From positions 1 through 57,113 of the forward strand of contig JAGWHJ010000005.1 of assembly GCA_028866835.1 (NCBI GenBank): DNA of 57,113 bases, read 5' to 3'. Source of the DNA: Microcaldota archaeon. GTDB taxonomy: Archaea > Micrarchaeota > Micrarchaeia > Micrarchaeales > CABMGC01. A model generated the notes under the pieces. The model was not told the origin of the DNA. It did not search any database and worked only from the letters and a program-made list of their open reading frames with translations. Positions 32,230-40,752 of the stretch are shown in pieces. Every line of letters starts with the position of its first letter. Within the stretch, counting starts at the first letter, position 1. Position numbers and translations under genes: made by a program.

Positions 32230-32772
32230 GTGACGTTGTATTATACGGGGAAAGGCGACAAGGGGGACACCGGCGTGCTCGCGAACTGCAGGGTCACGAA
32301 GGACAACGAGCTCGTTGAGGCGATAGGGGCCGTTGACGAGCTAAACAGCCATGTGGGAACCGCCATCCTCTATATACATGACGAGAACGTCAGGATGAAC
32401 CTTAAGCTCATACAGAACGACCTATTCATAATCGGCGCCGGGCTTGCTTCCGCGGAAGGTGCAAAGATAAAGAAGGCAGAGCTCGGCAGGGAGCATCTCG
32501 AGAGGCTTGAGCGCGAGATCAATGCTATGGGCAGGGAGCTCCCGGAGCTGAGGAAGTTCGTCCTTCCGGGAGGCGGCGAGGGCGCGGTGCATCTCCATAT
32601 GGCAAGAGCCGTTGCAAGGAGGGCGGAGAGGCGCATAGTATCCGCTTCGAAGAGATACAAGATAGAAGAGAACGTGCTCGCATACGCAAACAGGCTCTCA
32701 TCATTCTTTTTCGTTGCAGCGCTTTACCTTAACTACAAGGAGGGGGTGGAGGAGGCGCATCCAACGTACTGA
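32230..32772 (+). CDS. ATP:cob(I)alamin adenosyltransferase (PduO/MMAB type)
   Basis: About 180 residues. The N-terminal signature YTGKGDKGDTGVL with CRVTKDNELVEAIGAVDELNSHVG is diagnostic, and PGGGEGAVHLHMARAVARRAER is the second conserved block. It attaches the adenosyl group to reduced cobalamin. GTG 32230 is preferred over ATG 32212 because the TATA box at 32191-32200 would place the transcript start near 32220; the longer form adds only MDCCGL. Cobalamin-dependent enzymes are not in this window. Confidence 0.9.
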   Translation: MTLYYTGKGDKGDTGVLANCRVTKDNELVEAIGAVDELNSHVGTAILYIHDENVRMNLKLIQNDLFIIGAGLASAEGAKIKKAELGREHLERLEREINAMGRELPELRKFVLPGGGEGAVHLHMARAVARRAERRIVSASKRYKIEENVLAYANRLSSFFFVAALYLNYKEGVEEAHPTY

Positions 32773-32840
32773 CCTGCCAAAACCGCACGTCAGGGAAACA
32801 TTTATATAGAAATCTAAGGTAGTACTCTTGGGGTAAAGAT

Positions 32841-33533
32841 ATGAACAAAATGATGGTCGGAGTAGGAGTCATAGTAGTACTAATAGTGATCGTATTGGCA
32901 GTATACCTAGTTGGTTCGATAGGTTCTGGCGCAGCCACAACCTCCTCGCCCAGCTCAACGCTGAATCCTTCAGCGCCTACTACAATTCCAAACGCGGTGA
33001 ACACCACTCCGCCGACGTCCATAGCAAACCAGAGCGGCAACCAAAGCACGCAGACGGTACCGCCGACGTCGATATCAAACCAGGGCGGCGGCGCGGGAAC
33101 GACGCCTGGAGGAACGAAGCCAGGATGCTCGGCAACTAGCGGCTATGTCTGCACGAACGCCTCATATTCAATATCTAACAGCGTGGCAACGATCTGGGCA
33201 ACTGTCGGCCAGAACACAGGTGAGGAGTGGAGCAGCTTCGCGGTAGGCTACGCGCCTGCTGGGACGAAGACGGTGGGAGGCATACCGCAGAACATAACGT
33301 TCTACATAGTCAACGGGAGCTCGACAACGTCCAACGTGGGAACAAGCCTGCAGAGCGGCTCTGTGGTGAAGATAGAGGCCTACAACGGTGTGGGCCTTGG
33401 AAGCGCCACCAGCGGAGTGCTGTGGGCATGCTACGTAAACTCAGGGCTTCTCTATGCAGGGCACACGTGTTTTGCGCAGGGCGGAGGGGCTCCGTTCTAT
33501 GTGCAGCTTGGCGCCCTCAACCTGACATCATAA
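32841..33533 (+). CDS. Membrane-anchored, Thr/Ser/Pro-rich surface protein
   Basis: 230 residues. A hydrophobic helix (about 5-28) is followed by a ~65-residue stalk rich in Thr, Ser, Pro and Asn, with the repeated PPTSIxNQ unit. A ~130-residue beta-rich domain follows, with four Cys that could form two disulfides. Function not recognised. The layout matches the other anchored proteins of this window (517-2349, 3170-3820, 44450-44908), suggesting a common cell-surface class. A TTTATATAG box about 45 nt upstream is a likely promoter. Confidence 0.7.
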   Translation: MNKMMVGVGVIVVLIVIVLAVYLVGSIGSGAATTSSPSSTLNPSAPTTIPNAVNTTPPTSIANQSGNQSTQTVPPTSISNQGGGAGTTPGGTKPGCSATSGYVCTNASYSISNSVATIWATVGQNTGEEWSSFAVGYAPAGTKTVGGIPQNITFYIVNGSSTTSNVGTSLQSGSVVKIEAYNGVGLGSATSGVLWACYVNSGLLYAGHTCFAQGGGAPFYVQLGALNLTS

Positions 33534-33551
33534 TAAATAGGCTGCATAGAG

Positions 33552-34019
33552 CTACTGCGAGACGCTGAAGTACTCGTCGAACTTAGGGGAGGTAGTTATC
33601 TTTTTACTCCTCTTGTACTTCGCCGCCTCGATGAACTCCTTCTCGCTAAGCTCCTTGATGTATTCATAAGTAGAGGACCCGAAATACTTCACCAGATCGC
33701 TCTGGAGCACGTTCTTGTTCTTGCTTATGTAGGCAAGCACCTTGAGGGCACCCCTGCTTATGTCAGGGCCCTTTGCCAGGCTGCTGACCCTGCCTGCGTA
33801 AGGGTCCTTGAGGCTGAACATGTACTTGTTGTTAAGGCTGAGTATCTCCAATGCCGTGTCCCTGCCCTTGTAATCGTTCGCGAGCTCCGCCACTATGCGC
33901 TCTACGATGCCAGGCGACCCTATGCCAGTGGCAGCCGCTATGTCATTTATGCTGAGCGCGCTCTGGGACATGAACAGCGCTGCCTCGACCAACTTCTTGT
34001 ACTCAGTTTCCCCCTCCAT
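33552..34019 (-). CDS. scpB: Segregation and condensation protein B
   Basis: 155 residues containing two winged-helix segments as in ScpB: LVEAALFMSQSALSINDIAAATGI and LKVLAYISKNKNVLQSDLVKYFG with KELSEKEFIE. ScpB dimers bind ScpA and SMC to form the condensin-like loop-extruding complex. It starts 1 nt after the scpA stop, so the two are co-translated. The SMC gene is not in this window. Confidence 0.92.
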   Translation of the reverse strand: MEGETEYKKLVEAALFMSQSALSINDIAAATGIGSPGIVERIVAELANDYKGRDTALEILSLNNKYMFSLKDPYAGRVSSLAKGPDISRGALKVLAYISKNKNVLQSDLVKYFGSSTYEYIKELSEKEFIEAAKYKRSKKITTSPKFDEYFSVSQ

Positions 34020-34020
34020 G

Positions 34021-34728
34021 CTAAGATGCCTTGTTCAAGGATATAAGTATCTCGTCGAAGAACTTCTCCTGCAGCAGCAATATCTTCCCGTCATGGGCCA
34101 GGAAGAGCAGCGGTATGAAGAGCTCAAGCAGTATGTCGTTGAATTCATTGAGCCTCGAAAGGTTGCTGAACGTTACCATGTTGCTGCGGTCCATATTCCT
34201 CTGTATTATTCCGTAGACGCGGTCGGCCTCTAGCTCTATGTCGAAGTTGTCTATGCTTATCGGTATCTGGATCTGCGCACCGGTGCTTGTCATCCGGTTC
34301 TCCTTCACCTTTATGGCCTCCTCAAGGGCATCGATGAGCTCCTTAAGGGAGATGCGCCTCTTTGGCGGCAGCCTGAGCCTGAAGTTGAGGCCCTCTACGG
34401 TTATCACGGGCCTTTCGAAAGGAGCCTCGTCAGGAGGCATCTCCGCCTCTTCCTCCTCAAGCGAGAGTATGCTGCTCTTCAGTCGCAGAAGAATGGCAGC
34501 GGCGAGTATGATGTTAGCAGGAACGCGCAGGTCTATGACCTTCATCCTCTTCACAGTGTCGACGTAACGATCGATTATGTAGACGAGATCTATCTCCCAG
34601 GGATTGAGCTGGTTCTTGTCGACCAGCTCTATGAGGATCTCCTTCCATGTAGCCTCGCGGTTTACCAATCCGACAAGGTCAAGCTCCGCAGCGTGCGTAT
34701 TCTCTACCGTTGTCTGCACGGTCGCCAT
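34021..34728 (-). CDS. scpA: Segregation and condensation protein A (kleisin)
   Basis: 235 residues. The ScpA N-terminal domain pattern ATWKEILIELVDKNQLNPWEIDLVYI is clear, and it continues to LAAAILLRLKSSIL. A charged linker (EEEEAEMPP) leads to the C-terminal winged helix that contacts the SMC head. It bridges SMC heads in chromosome organisation. It is directly upstream of scpB. The ORF starts at the ATG 34728, after an AT-rich stretch. Confidence 0.92.
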   Translation of the reverse strand: MATVQTTVENTHAAELDLVGLVNREATWKEILIELVDKNQLNPWEIDLVYIIDRYVDTVKRMKVIDLRVPANIILAAAILLRLKSSILSLEEEEAEMPPDEAPFERPVITVEGLNFRLRLPPKRRISLKELIDALEEAIKVKENRMTSTGAQIQIPISIDNFDIELEADRVYGIIQRNMDRSNMVTFSNLSRLNEFNDILLELFIPLLFLAHDGKILLLQEKFFDEILISLNKAS

Positions 34729-34795
34729 GAGATTCTCTCGTTGTTAATGAATAAATATCTTGCTATATTATTCGTTTAAGTCGAGGGTTTCCGGA

Positions 34796-34978
34796 TCAGC
34801 CCTCGTCGCTGGTGTCCGCATCGTCAGTGTCCCCCTCGTTCTCGCGCTCCTCGTTGCGCCTGTTGCCGCACTGGCACTTGCACCTGCATCCGGACGGGCA
34901 CGTGCAGTCGCCTGCGCACAGCCCGCACGAGCACTTCCCGTCGCATTCGCACTCCGCATTTGCCTCGTCTTCCACCAT
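34796..34978 (-). CDS. Cys-rich metallothionein-like mini-protein
   Basis: 60 residues with 11 Cys, nearly all in Cys-x-Cys or Cys-x2-Cys spacing between residues 9 and 40 (CECDGKCSCGLC, GDCTC, GCRCKCQC). A very acidic tail (ENEGDTDDADTSDEG) follows. No His or hydrophobic core is present, so a metal-cluster scavenger such as a metallothionein is the best guess; it matches no named family that I recognise. The start ATG 34978 (MVEDEAN) follows an AT-rich promoter shared with the divergent dehydrogenase gene. An upstream extension of the frame would cross that promoter. Confidence 0.6.
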   Translation of the reverse strand: MVEDEANAECECDGKCSCGLCAGDCTCPSGCRCKCQCGNRRNEERENEGDTDDADTSDEG

Positions 34979-35030
34979 GATGTGGTATTTGCGAATAAAC
35001 CTTTTTAACTTGAATTGGTATGTAACATTC

Positions 35031-36647
35031 ATGCCGGGTTTTGTCAACGAGTACACTTACAGGAACTACATGGAGAGCGGCAAGGAGGGAGAGTTCGACA
35101 AGGCATTTGACGACGCCGTTGATATGGTCGGGAGGGAGCTGTTCGGCAAGGAGCATCCGCTGCACATAGGAGACAACAACGTGATGACGCAGGAGAAGCT
35201 TATCGAGTATTCGCCGATAGATGGCACGCTGCTAGGCAATTTCCAGAAAGCAGGGAGGAACGAGGCAAGGCAAGCGATAGACGCAGCGGCAGATGCCTTC
35301 GCCTCGTGGAGCGCGATGGATTACAGGGACCGTGCAGCCATTTTCCAGAAGGCGGCGGACCTGTTCTCGAGGAGCAAGTTCGAGCTCGCCGCGATACTGA
35401 GCATGGAGAACGGCAAGACAAGATACGAATCCATAGGCGAGGTGGACGAGGCCATCGACTTCATGCGGTACTACGCGACGGAGGTCATGTCAAGCCGCAA
35501 TTTTGCAAGGAAGGCGGTGATCAGGGCAAGCGCCGCCAAGGTCGCCGAGGGATTCCAGGGCGCCCCTGGACGGGAGGAGAAGGTGTCGATACTGATGAAA
35601 CCTTACGGCGTGTTCGGCATAATAGGGCCATTCAACTTCCCCCTGTCCATATCTGTGGGGATGAGCACCGGCGCGCTGATAACCGGCAATACCGTAGTAT
35701 TCAAGCCGTCAACGGACAACATGACGATGCTTACAGGGATGCGCATATACGAGCTGTTCCGCGAGGCGGGCATTCCTGCCGGCGTCTTCAACTACGTGAG
35801 CGGCCCGGGCTCGGAGGTGGGCGATGAGATAGTCATAAGCCCGAAGGTCGAGGGCATCGCATTCACGGGCTCGAGGAAGACTGGCTTGGCAATGATGAAG
35901 AGGACAATCGATGCGGGCCTGCAGAAAACGTACATAGTGGAGATGAGCGGAAAGAATCCGGTAATAGTCTCGAAGATTTCCGACATCGATGCAGCTGCGG
36001 AAGGAGTAGCTGCCGCATCGTTCGGCTACTCGGGGCAGAAGTGCAGCTCGTGCTCGCGCGTGTACGTGCACGAATCCGTGAAGGACCAGTTCGTCGGCAA
36101 GCTGCTTGAGAGGACAAGGACGCTCAGGATAGGAAACCCGCTCATGAAGGAGAGCTACATCGGGCCCATAATAAGCAAGGCTGCCCTTGACCGCTACACC
36201 GCAGCGGTGAAGGAGGCAGGCAGTTCCGGCAAGATAATATTCGGCGGGAAGGTCGTTGATACAGGCCTGAAAGGCATCTATGTCGAACCGGTAGTGGCGC
36301 TCCTGGACCACGGCAACAGGCTGTTCCACGATGAGCTCTTCCTGCCTTTCGTTGTCATCGACACCTACAAGGAGTTCGACGAGGCGCTGAGCAAGGCGAA
36401 CGACAGCGAGTTCGGGCTGACCGCTGGCCTGTACAGCAACAAGAGCCGCGAGATAAGGGACTTCCTTGACGGGATACGGAGCGGCGTGGTCTACGTCAAC
36501 AGGGAGACGAGCGCGACCACAGGCGCGATAGTGGGCATGCACTCTTTCGTCGGATGGAAGGGCAGCGGGCTTACAGGCAAGGGGACGGGCAGCAGGCTGT
36601 ATCTCCATCAGTTCATGCACGAGCAGAGCCAGTCAATTGTAAGGTAA
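35031..36647 (+). CDS. Aldehyde dehydrogenase, 1-pyrroline-5-carboxylate dehydrogenase-like
   Basis: 538 residues from ATG 35031. An N-terminal ~70-residue region (MPGFVNEYTYRNYM, HPLHIGDNNV) typical of RocA/PutA-type P5C dehydrogenases precedes the ALDH fold. The NAD-binding FNFPLSIS, catalytic Glu in VEMSGKNP and nucleophile Cys338 in YSGQKCSSCSR are all present. It would oxidise glutamate semialdehyde to glutamate, linking proline/arginine breakdown with the glutamine synthetase in this window; other aldehydes are possible. The longer frame back to 34812 lies antisense to the Cys-rich gene and is rejected. Confidence 0.88.
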   Translation: MPGFVNEYTYRNYMESGKEGEFDKAFDDAVDMVGRELFGKEHPLHIGDNNVMTQEKLIEYSPIDGTLLGNFQKAGRNEARQAIDAAADAFASWSAMDYRDRAAIFQKAADLFSRSKFELAAILSMENGKTRYESIGEVDEAIDFMRYYATEVMSSRNFARKAVIRASAAKVAEGFQGAPGREEKVSILMKPYGVFGIIGPFNFPLSISVGMSTGALITGNTVVFKPSTDNMTMLTGMRIYELFREAGIPAGVFNYVSGPGSEVGDEIVISPKVEGIAFTGSRKTGLAMMKRTIDAGLQKTYIVEMSGKNPVIVSKISDIDAAAEGVAAASFGYSGQKCSSCSRVYVHESVKDQFVGKLLERTRTLRIGNPLMKESYIGPIISKAALDRYTAAVKEAGSSGKIIFGGKVVDTGLKGIYVEPVVALLDHGNRLFHDELFLPFVVIDTYKEFDEALSKANDSEFGLTAGLYSNKSREIRDFLDGIRSGVVYVNRETSATTGAIVGMHSFVGWKGSGLTGKGTGSRLYLHQFMHEQSQSIVR

Positions 36648-36649
36648 AT

Positions 36650-38179
36650 TCAATCGTATCCTACCTTCGCCTTTGGCTCGACAAGCTTTGCCTCCTCGAG
36701 CCTTGCGTACTGCTTTGAGTACATGTCGTCGAAGATCCTGTAGCAGAGGCTGCCGATTATGGTGTCGGTGACTACGAGCGTGCTGGCCTTTATCCCCTTG
36801 AGGTTGGTGCTTATGTGGTCCATCGTGTCGTCCAGATCTGTCTCGCCCAATATCGGCATCACGAGAAGCCCGCCGTTGGGCGTACCGAAGTCGCCTATCA
36901 GGCAGTACTTGTTTATCACTCCCCTGTTCTGTATCAGCTCGGTCAGCAGGCCGCGCCTGGTGCTGGCATACTCCGCGACGTTAGTGAAATCGATCAGTAT
37001 TATGCTTATGTACCTTATGGGAAGGTGCTTCATCGTGATGGTGCAGCGCTGTATTATGCCGCGCTCCTGCAGTCTGTAGTACGTGTACTGCGATGCTCCC
37101 CTGCCGTATCCGGTCTTCTTGTCTATCGAGCTGAACTCCTCCTTGCTGTTGCTGTTCAGCGCCGCAAGCACGGCGATCTCCCTGGACAGGAGAAGGCCCG
37201 GCCTCTCCTGCTTCGATGCCTCGACGCCCCTCTTCTTCTCCTTCAGCTTGAGCAGCTTCTCGAAGAACTCCTGGCGCAGCGGGATGAGCCCGTACGTCTG
37301 GTCGAACGGGGAGATGTACCATACCGCGTCGTAGCTCCGCAGCTGGCTGGACGACCGTATCCTCCAGACGGTGTCGCCCACGTTCTCCGAGCTGTCCTCG
37401 ACAAGGTATATGATGAGGTCGTAGTCGCCCTTCACCGTCGCCGCAAACTGTATCTTGGGCTCGTTCTGCAGGGCCTCGCTTATGACGGTGGAGCTTGGCA
37501 CGTTTCCGGTGAACTTTATAAGCACGAAGAACGGCGCGTACCCCAGCTTGAGGACGTCGAGCTCGAGTATGTATTCCATGCCAAACCTCTTCTCCAGGGA
37601 CTTTGCCCTTGAGTATGCGAGGTGCTCTGTTATTCCGGCAAGCCTGCCAAGCCGCGAGAATGGCATCCTCGCGTTCATGCTCAGGCCGCGCAGGACCATC
37701 TGCTCCTCGCCCGTCACGTGCATGGCGTTCGAGAGCATCGCCTCGCCCTCGTAGCCCGCTGGCACGTTTATGGAGCCGTTCTCCTGTATTATCCCTACCG
37801 GCCTGTCCTGGGGCGCATTGCCCTGCCTGCTGTAGACGTAGAAGCGGTTTTTCTCGACCTTCGCGACGTACGCATCGGGATACCTCTCCCTGAGCCTCTC
37901 GAACTCGCGCAGCGCCGGCCTAGGCATGAAGTTGACAAGGTACTGCATGAAATCGGTGGCGTGGTGCCTTGCGGCGATGAACCTGCCGTCATTGTCCATG
38001 CGGCCTATGTACCTGGTTATCTTGCGCCGCTTCTTCGTCTCCTTCTCGAACCTGCTCGTAGCCGAGAAGAGGTAGTAGAACGACTTCTTCCTGTATTTTG
38101 CCTCGATATAGATGCCCTGCTCCTCCCTGAGGCGCTCTATAGCGCTTTTTACCCTCGGTGGAAGCTCTCCGATCTTCAT
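36650..38179 (-). CDS. Double Lrp/AsnC-like transcription regulator
   Basis: 509 residues. An N-terminal ~145-residue domain (AKYRKKSFYYLFS, RRKITRYIGRM) is followed by a winged-helix segment (about 155-200, RMPFSRLGRLAGITEHLAYSR) and a RAM-like ligand domain (YAPFFVLIKF, then KGDYDLIIYLVED). A second helix-turn-helix and ligand-type domain lie in the C-terminal half (GRGASQYTYYRLQERG, YISIILIDF). Lrp-family proteins sense amino acids and are usually about 150 residues with one unit, so this is a large tandem form. Direct repeats of TATGGGTATC lie in the 360-nt region upstream and may be its own operator. Confidence 0.7.
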   Translation of the reverse strand: MKIGELPPRVKSAIERLREEQGIYIEAKYRKKSFYYLFSATSRFEKETKKRRKITRYIGRMDNDGRFIAARHHATDFMQYLVNFMPRPALREFERLRERYPDAYVAKVEKNRFYVYSRQGNAPQDRPVGIIQENGSINVPAGYEGEAMLSNAMHVTGEEQMVLRGLSMNARMPFSRLGRLAGITEHLAYSRAKSLEKRFGMEYILELDVLKLGYAPFFVLIKFTGNVPSSTVISEALQNEPKIQFAATVKGDYDLIIYLVEDSSENVGDTVWRIRSSSQLRSYDAVWYISPFDQTYGLIPLRQEFFEKLLKLKEKKRGVEASKQERPGLLLSREIAVLAALNSNSKEEFSSIDKKTGYGRGASQYTYYRLQERGIIQRCTITMKHLPIRYISIILIDFTNVAEYASTRRGLLTELIQNRGVINKYCLIGDFGTPNGGLLVMPILGETDLDDTMDHISTNLKGIKASTLVVTDTIIGSLCYRIFDDMYSKQYARLEEAKLVEPKAKVGYD

Positions 38180-38545
38180 GATTATTATTAGTATGGGTAT
38201 CTATTTATACTTTTCTGTATCCCATTGATTAAAACGAAGGAATTATTTCGACTGCATTTTACTTATTATGGGTATCCAGATAGCTATTTTGGTAATATTG
38301 CATTAATTTTTAGGTAAAAATATGTAATTTTTCTGGGTTTTTGGGGCTGGTACGAGTGCATTCTTATATAAAAGGTATTCCACTATATTGTTGTAAACCC
38401 TTTATACTCGTTTTCTGACAGACCCTCACATACCCAATCCCAAGGGCGCATGGTAACCCCATGTGCCCACCAATAATTACTTGCTTATTCTAAATCAGAT
38501 GTCCTGTAATTTATACCTATTGCTAGCCATCTCTTTTTGATATTA
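38180..38545. other. AT-rich intergenic region with repeated TATGGGTATC
   Basis: 366 nt with no credible ORF. It carries the promoters of two divergent genes (Lrp-like and DUF192). TATGGGTATC occurs exactly at 38192-38201 and 38267-38276; a related inverted GTATCCCAT lies at 38218-38226 and ATACCCAATCCC near 38441. TTTATAC boxes are seen near 38205 and 38400. I see no RNA gene. It is best read as a control region. Confidence 0.5.
38192..38276. repeat. Two TATGGGTATC direct repeats, 75 bp apart
   Basis: Identical 10-mers start at 38192 and 38267, 13 and 88 nt upstream of the regulator start codon. Lrp-type regulators often bind several spaced sites around their own promoters and wrap the DNA. 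The copy count is low, so chance cannot be excluded. Confidence 0.4.
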
Positions 38546-38977
38546 ATGGCATGGCTATCCGGAAAGCTGGGCGGGCTTCTCCACAGGGACAAGGTCAAGG
38601 GCTGGGGCAACTACGGCAAGGCGAAGGTCAGCTACAGGGATAACACCTTCACTGCATATGTCGCGGACAGCCGCGGCAAGGTCATGAAGGGGCTCATGGG
38701 TAGGGAGGCATTGGGGAAGGACGAGGCGATGCTCTTCATATTCGAGAGGGAGGGCAGGCAGGGCTTCTGGATGCTGAACATGAAGTTCAGCATAGACATC
38801 GTATGGCTTGACAAGAGCAAGAGGATAACATACATCGCCGAGAATGCCAAGCCCTGCGGCTCGATATTCAACTGCCCGGTGTACAGGCCGAAGGAGAGTT
38901 CCCTGTACGTGCTTGAACTTAAGGCGGGAATCGCGCATGAGTTGGGCATGAAGACCGGCGACGCGCTGAGATGGTAG
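38546..38977 (+). CDS. DUF192 protein, cytoplasmic form
   Basis: 143 residues from ATG 38546. DUF192 signatures are GLMGREALGKDEAMLFIFE, FWMLNMKFSIDIVWLD and the C-terminal YVLELKAGIAHELGMKTGDAL. No signal sequence or membrane helix is present. The family has a beta-barrel-like fold and unknown function. A related but membrane-anchored copy lies at 55012-55512. It is followed by the prenyl synthase gene on the same strand 58 nt downstream. Confidence 0.85.
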   Translation: MAWLSGKLGGLLHRDKVKGWGNYGKAKVSYRDNTFTAYVADSRGKVMKGLMGREALGKDEAMLFIFEREGRQGFWMLNMKFSIDIVWLDKSKRITYIAENAKPCGSIFNCPVYRPKESSLYVLELKAGIAHELGMKTGDALRW

Positions 38978-39035
38978 GCCAATAGCCCTGGCAAACGCCA
39001 TTTAAATCCTTTTAAACCTATTCTACGGATTAATA

Positions 39036-39935
39036 GTGCCCGGGGATATATTGCAACTAAGAATTTCACAGCCGAAAAAGCTCCCTCAGAATGTCAATGC
39101 GGCGTTACGCAAGACAGGCGCGGTGCTGAAGTCATTCAGGTCAGCCGATTTCTCCGGTGCGACCCTGTTCGCCCCGTCGACGCACCTGCTGAAGCACGAG
39201 GGAAAGATGGTAAGGCCGGCATTGGTTCTTGTAGGCGCGGACGTACTGGGGGAGCCGCTTCCGGAATTCACGGACCTCGCCGCAGCCGCGGAGCTGCTGC
39301 ACACATCATCGCTGATACACGATGACATAATAGACGGCGACATGATGCGCAGGGGCACGAAGGCGGTCCACGCGAAGTACGGACAGGCGGCGGCGATACT
39401 GGCGGGCGATGCCCTCATATCCAAGGCGGTGGAACTCTCGTCGGCGTACGGGCGCGAGGTTATGCTCTCGATAAGCAAGACAGCGATGCTGATGTGCGCT
39501 GGCGAGCTGCTTGACTATGAGTACCAGAGGGGCGGGCGGGTCCCGAGCCTTTCCGACTACATACGCATTGCGCGGCTCAAGAGCGCAAGCATAACGGGCA
39601 TGTGCTCCAGCATAGCCGCGCAGTACAAGCGCCATCCCTCAAGGAACAGGCTAGAGACCTTCGGCGTGGACTTCGGGATAGCACTACAGATACGTGACGA
39701 TGTGATAGACTTCATGAGGCTTGACCGTGGCAACGGCTCGATATCAGGTAATGGCGGCCCGAACATCGTAACGACGCTGATCAAGCGTGCAAGGATGGAC
39801 CGCGACAGGGCGGTGCGAAAGGCAGTATCTATGAACAACAGCTACCTCGACCATGCCGCAGAGATGCTTGCCGGCTCAAGGAACCTCTCGAGATTCGCGG
39901 CTTATTCGGAGTTCATAAGGCTTGAGCTTGAATGA
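39036..39935 (+). CDS. idsA: Geranylgeranyl/polyprenyl diphosphate synthase
   Basis: 299 residues. Two Asp-rich motifs are present, DDIIDGD (first, about residue 96) and DDVIDF (second, about 228), along with GKMVRPALVL and the LLHTSSLIHDD context. It condenses isopentenyl diphosphate units to make the C20 or longer chains for archaeal ether lipids or quinone tails. The short spacing before the first motif gives no clear chain-length clue. GTG at 39036 is the likely start. It ends exactly against the convergent ubiE gene, with no base between. Confidence 0.9.
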   Translation: MPGDILQLRISQPKKLPQNVNAALRKTGAVLKSFRSADFSGATLFAPSTHLLKHEGKMVRPALVLVGADVLGEPLPEFTDLAAAAELLHTSSLIHDDIIDGDMMRRGTKAVHAKYGQAAAILAGDALISKAVELSSAYGREVMLSISKTAMLMCAGELLDYEYQRGGRVPSLSDYIRIARLKSASITGMCSSIAAQYKRHPSRNRLETFGVDFGIALQIRDDVIDFMRLDRGNGSISGNGGPNIVTTLIKRARMDRDRAVRKAVSMNNSYLDHAAEMLAGSRNLSRFAAYSEFIRLELE

Positions 39936-40631
39936 TCACGGCTTTGTGCCAGTAACTATGAAACCCACCCCGGTGAAGAGCTGGCGCGCGGACACGTCCC
40001 TGAAGCCTTCCTCCCTCAGGAGGCGGATAAGGTTGCGCTTGTCGAAGCGGCTGATGCTGTAGTTGAGCCAGTTGTACGCATCCCTGTCTATCAGGTACCC
40101 TATAGGCCTCATTATCATCCTGAAATAAAGCTTGAAAAGCAGCCTCTGCGGCAGGTCGTCGGGCAATGCCATCTCCAGTATGACGAACCTCCCTCCCTTC
40201 CTCAGCACGCGGCGCAGCTGCTTTGCAAATGCATCGAGATTGTCGAGGTTCCTGAGCACAAATGCTGACGTGGCAACGTCGAACGAGGCGGCGTCGAAGT
40301 GCAGTGAGAGCGCATCGCCATTCTCCAGCCTTATGTTGCGGAGGCCAAGCCCCTTGACCTTCCTCCTTGCGATGCCCAGCATATCTCCGTTGAAATCAAT
40401 CCCGGTGATACGCACGTCCTTTTTCTTCCTGACGGCTTCCCTGTTTATCGCGAGCGCGAGGTCCCCTGTGCCGGTGCCTATGTCGATTATCCTGAACGAG
40501 CGCTCAGGCAGCATGGCGGCCATCGCGGCCTCCTTCCGCCAGCCTATGTCAACGCCCATGCTGAAGATGTGGTTCATGGCCTCGTACTTGCCGTGGACCT
40601 CGGAAAAAAGGTTCATTATGCGCTCGCTCAT
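39936..40631 (-). CDS. ubiE: UbiE/MenG-type quinone methyltransferase
   Basis: 231 residues, the standard length. The SAM-binding motif is IIDIGTGTGDLAL, the family signature YEAMNHIFSMGVDIGWRKEA lies at the start, and SAFVLRNLDNLDAFAKQLRRVLRKGG comes later. UbiE methylates demethylmenaquinone or related quinones, so the host probably has a quinone-based electron transport chain. It neighbours the prenyl synthase tail-to-tail, consistent with a quinone theme, but the genes are on opposite strands. Confidence 0.92.
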   Translation of the reverse strand: MSERIMNLFSEVHGKYEAMNHIFSMGVDIGWRKEAAMAAMLPERSFRIIDIGTGTGDLALAINREAVRKKKDVRITGIDFNGDMLGIARRKVKGLGLRNIRLENGDALSLHFDAASFDVATSAFVLRNLDNLDAFAKQLRRVLRKGGRFVILEMALPDDLPQRLLFKLYFRMIMRPIGYLIDRDAYNWLNYSISRFDKRNLIRLLREEGFRDVSARQLFTGVGFIVTGTKP

Positions 40632-40752
40632 GGAATCATTGGTTTGATGCTGTAGCTCACTACTATAATGTTACCGATACTTTATTATTCAATGCAAAAC
40701 TTCTCAAAGCGCTAGAAAATTATATTAAGCCTTTTCAAGCAAAACCATTTGT

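Noticed and set aside
34812-35030. N-terminal extension of the aldehyde dehydrogenase frame
   Set aside because: It runs antisense through the Cys-rich gene and the promoter gap and has no family similarity; ATG 35031 fits the family start.
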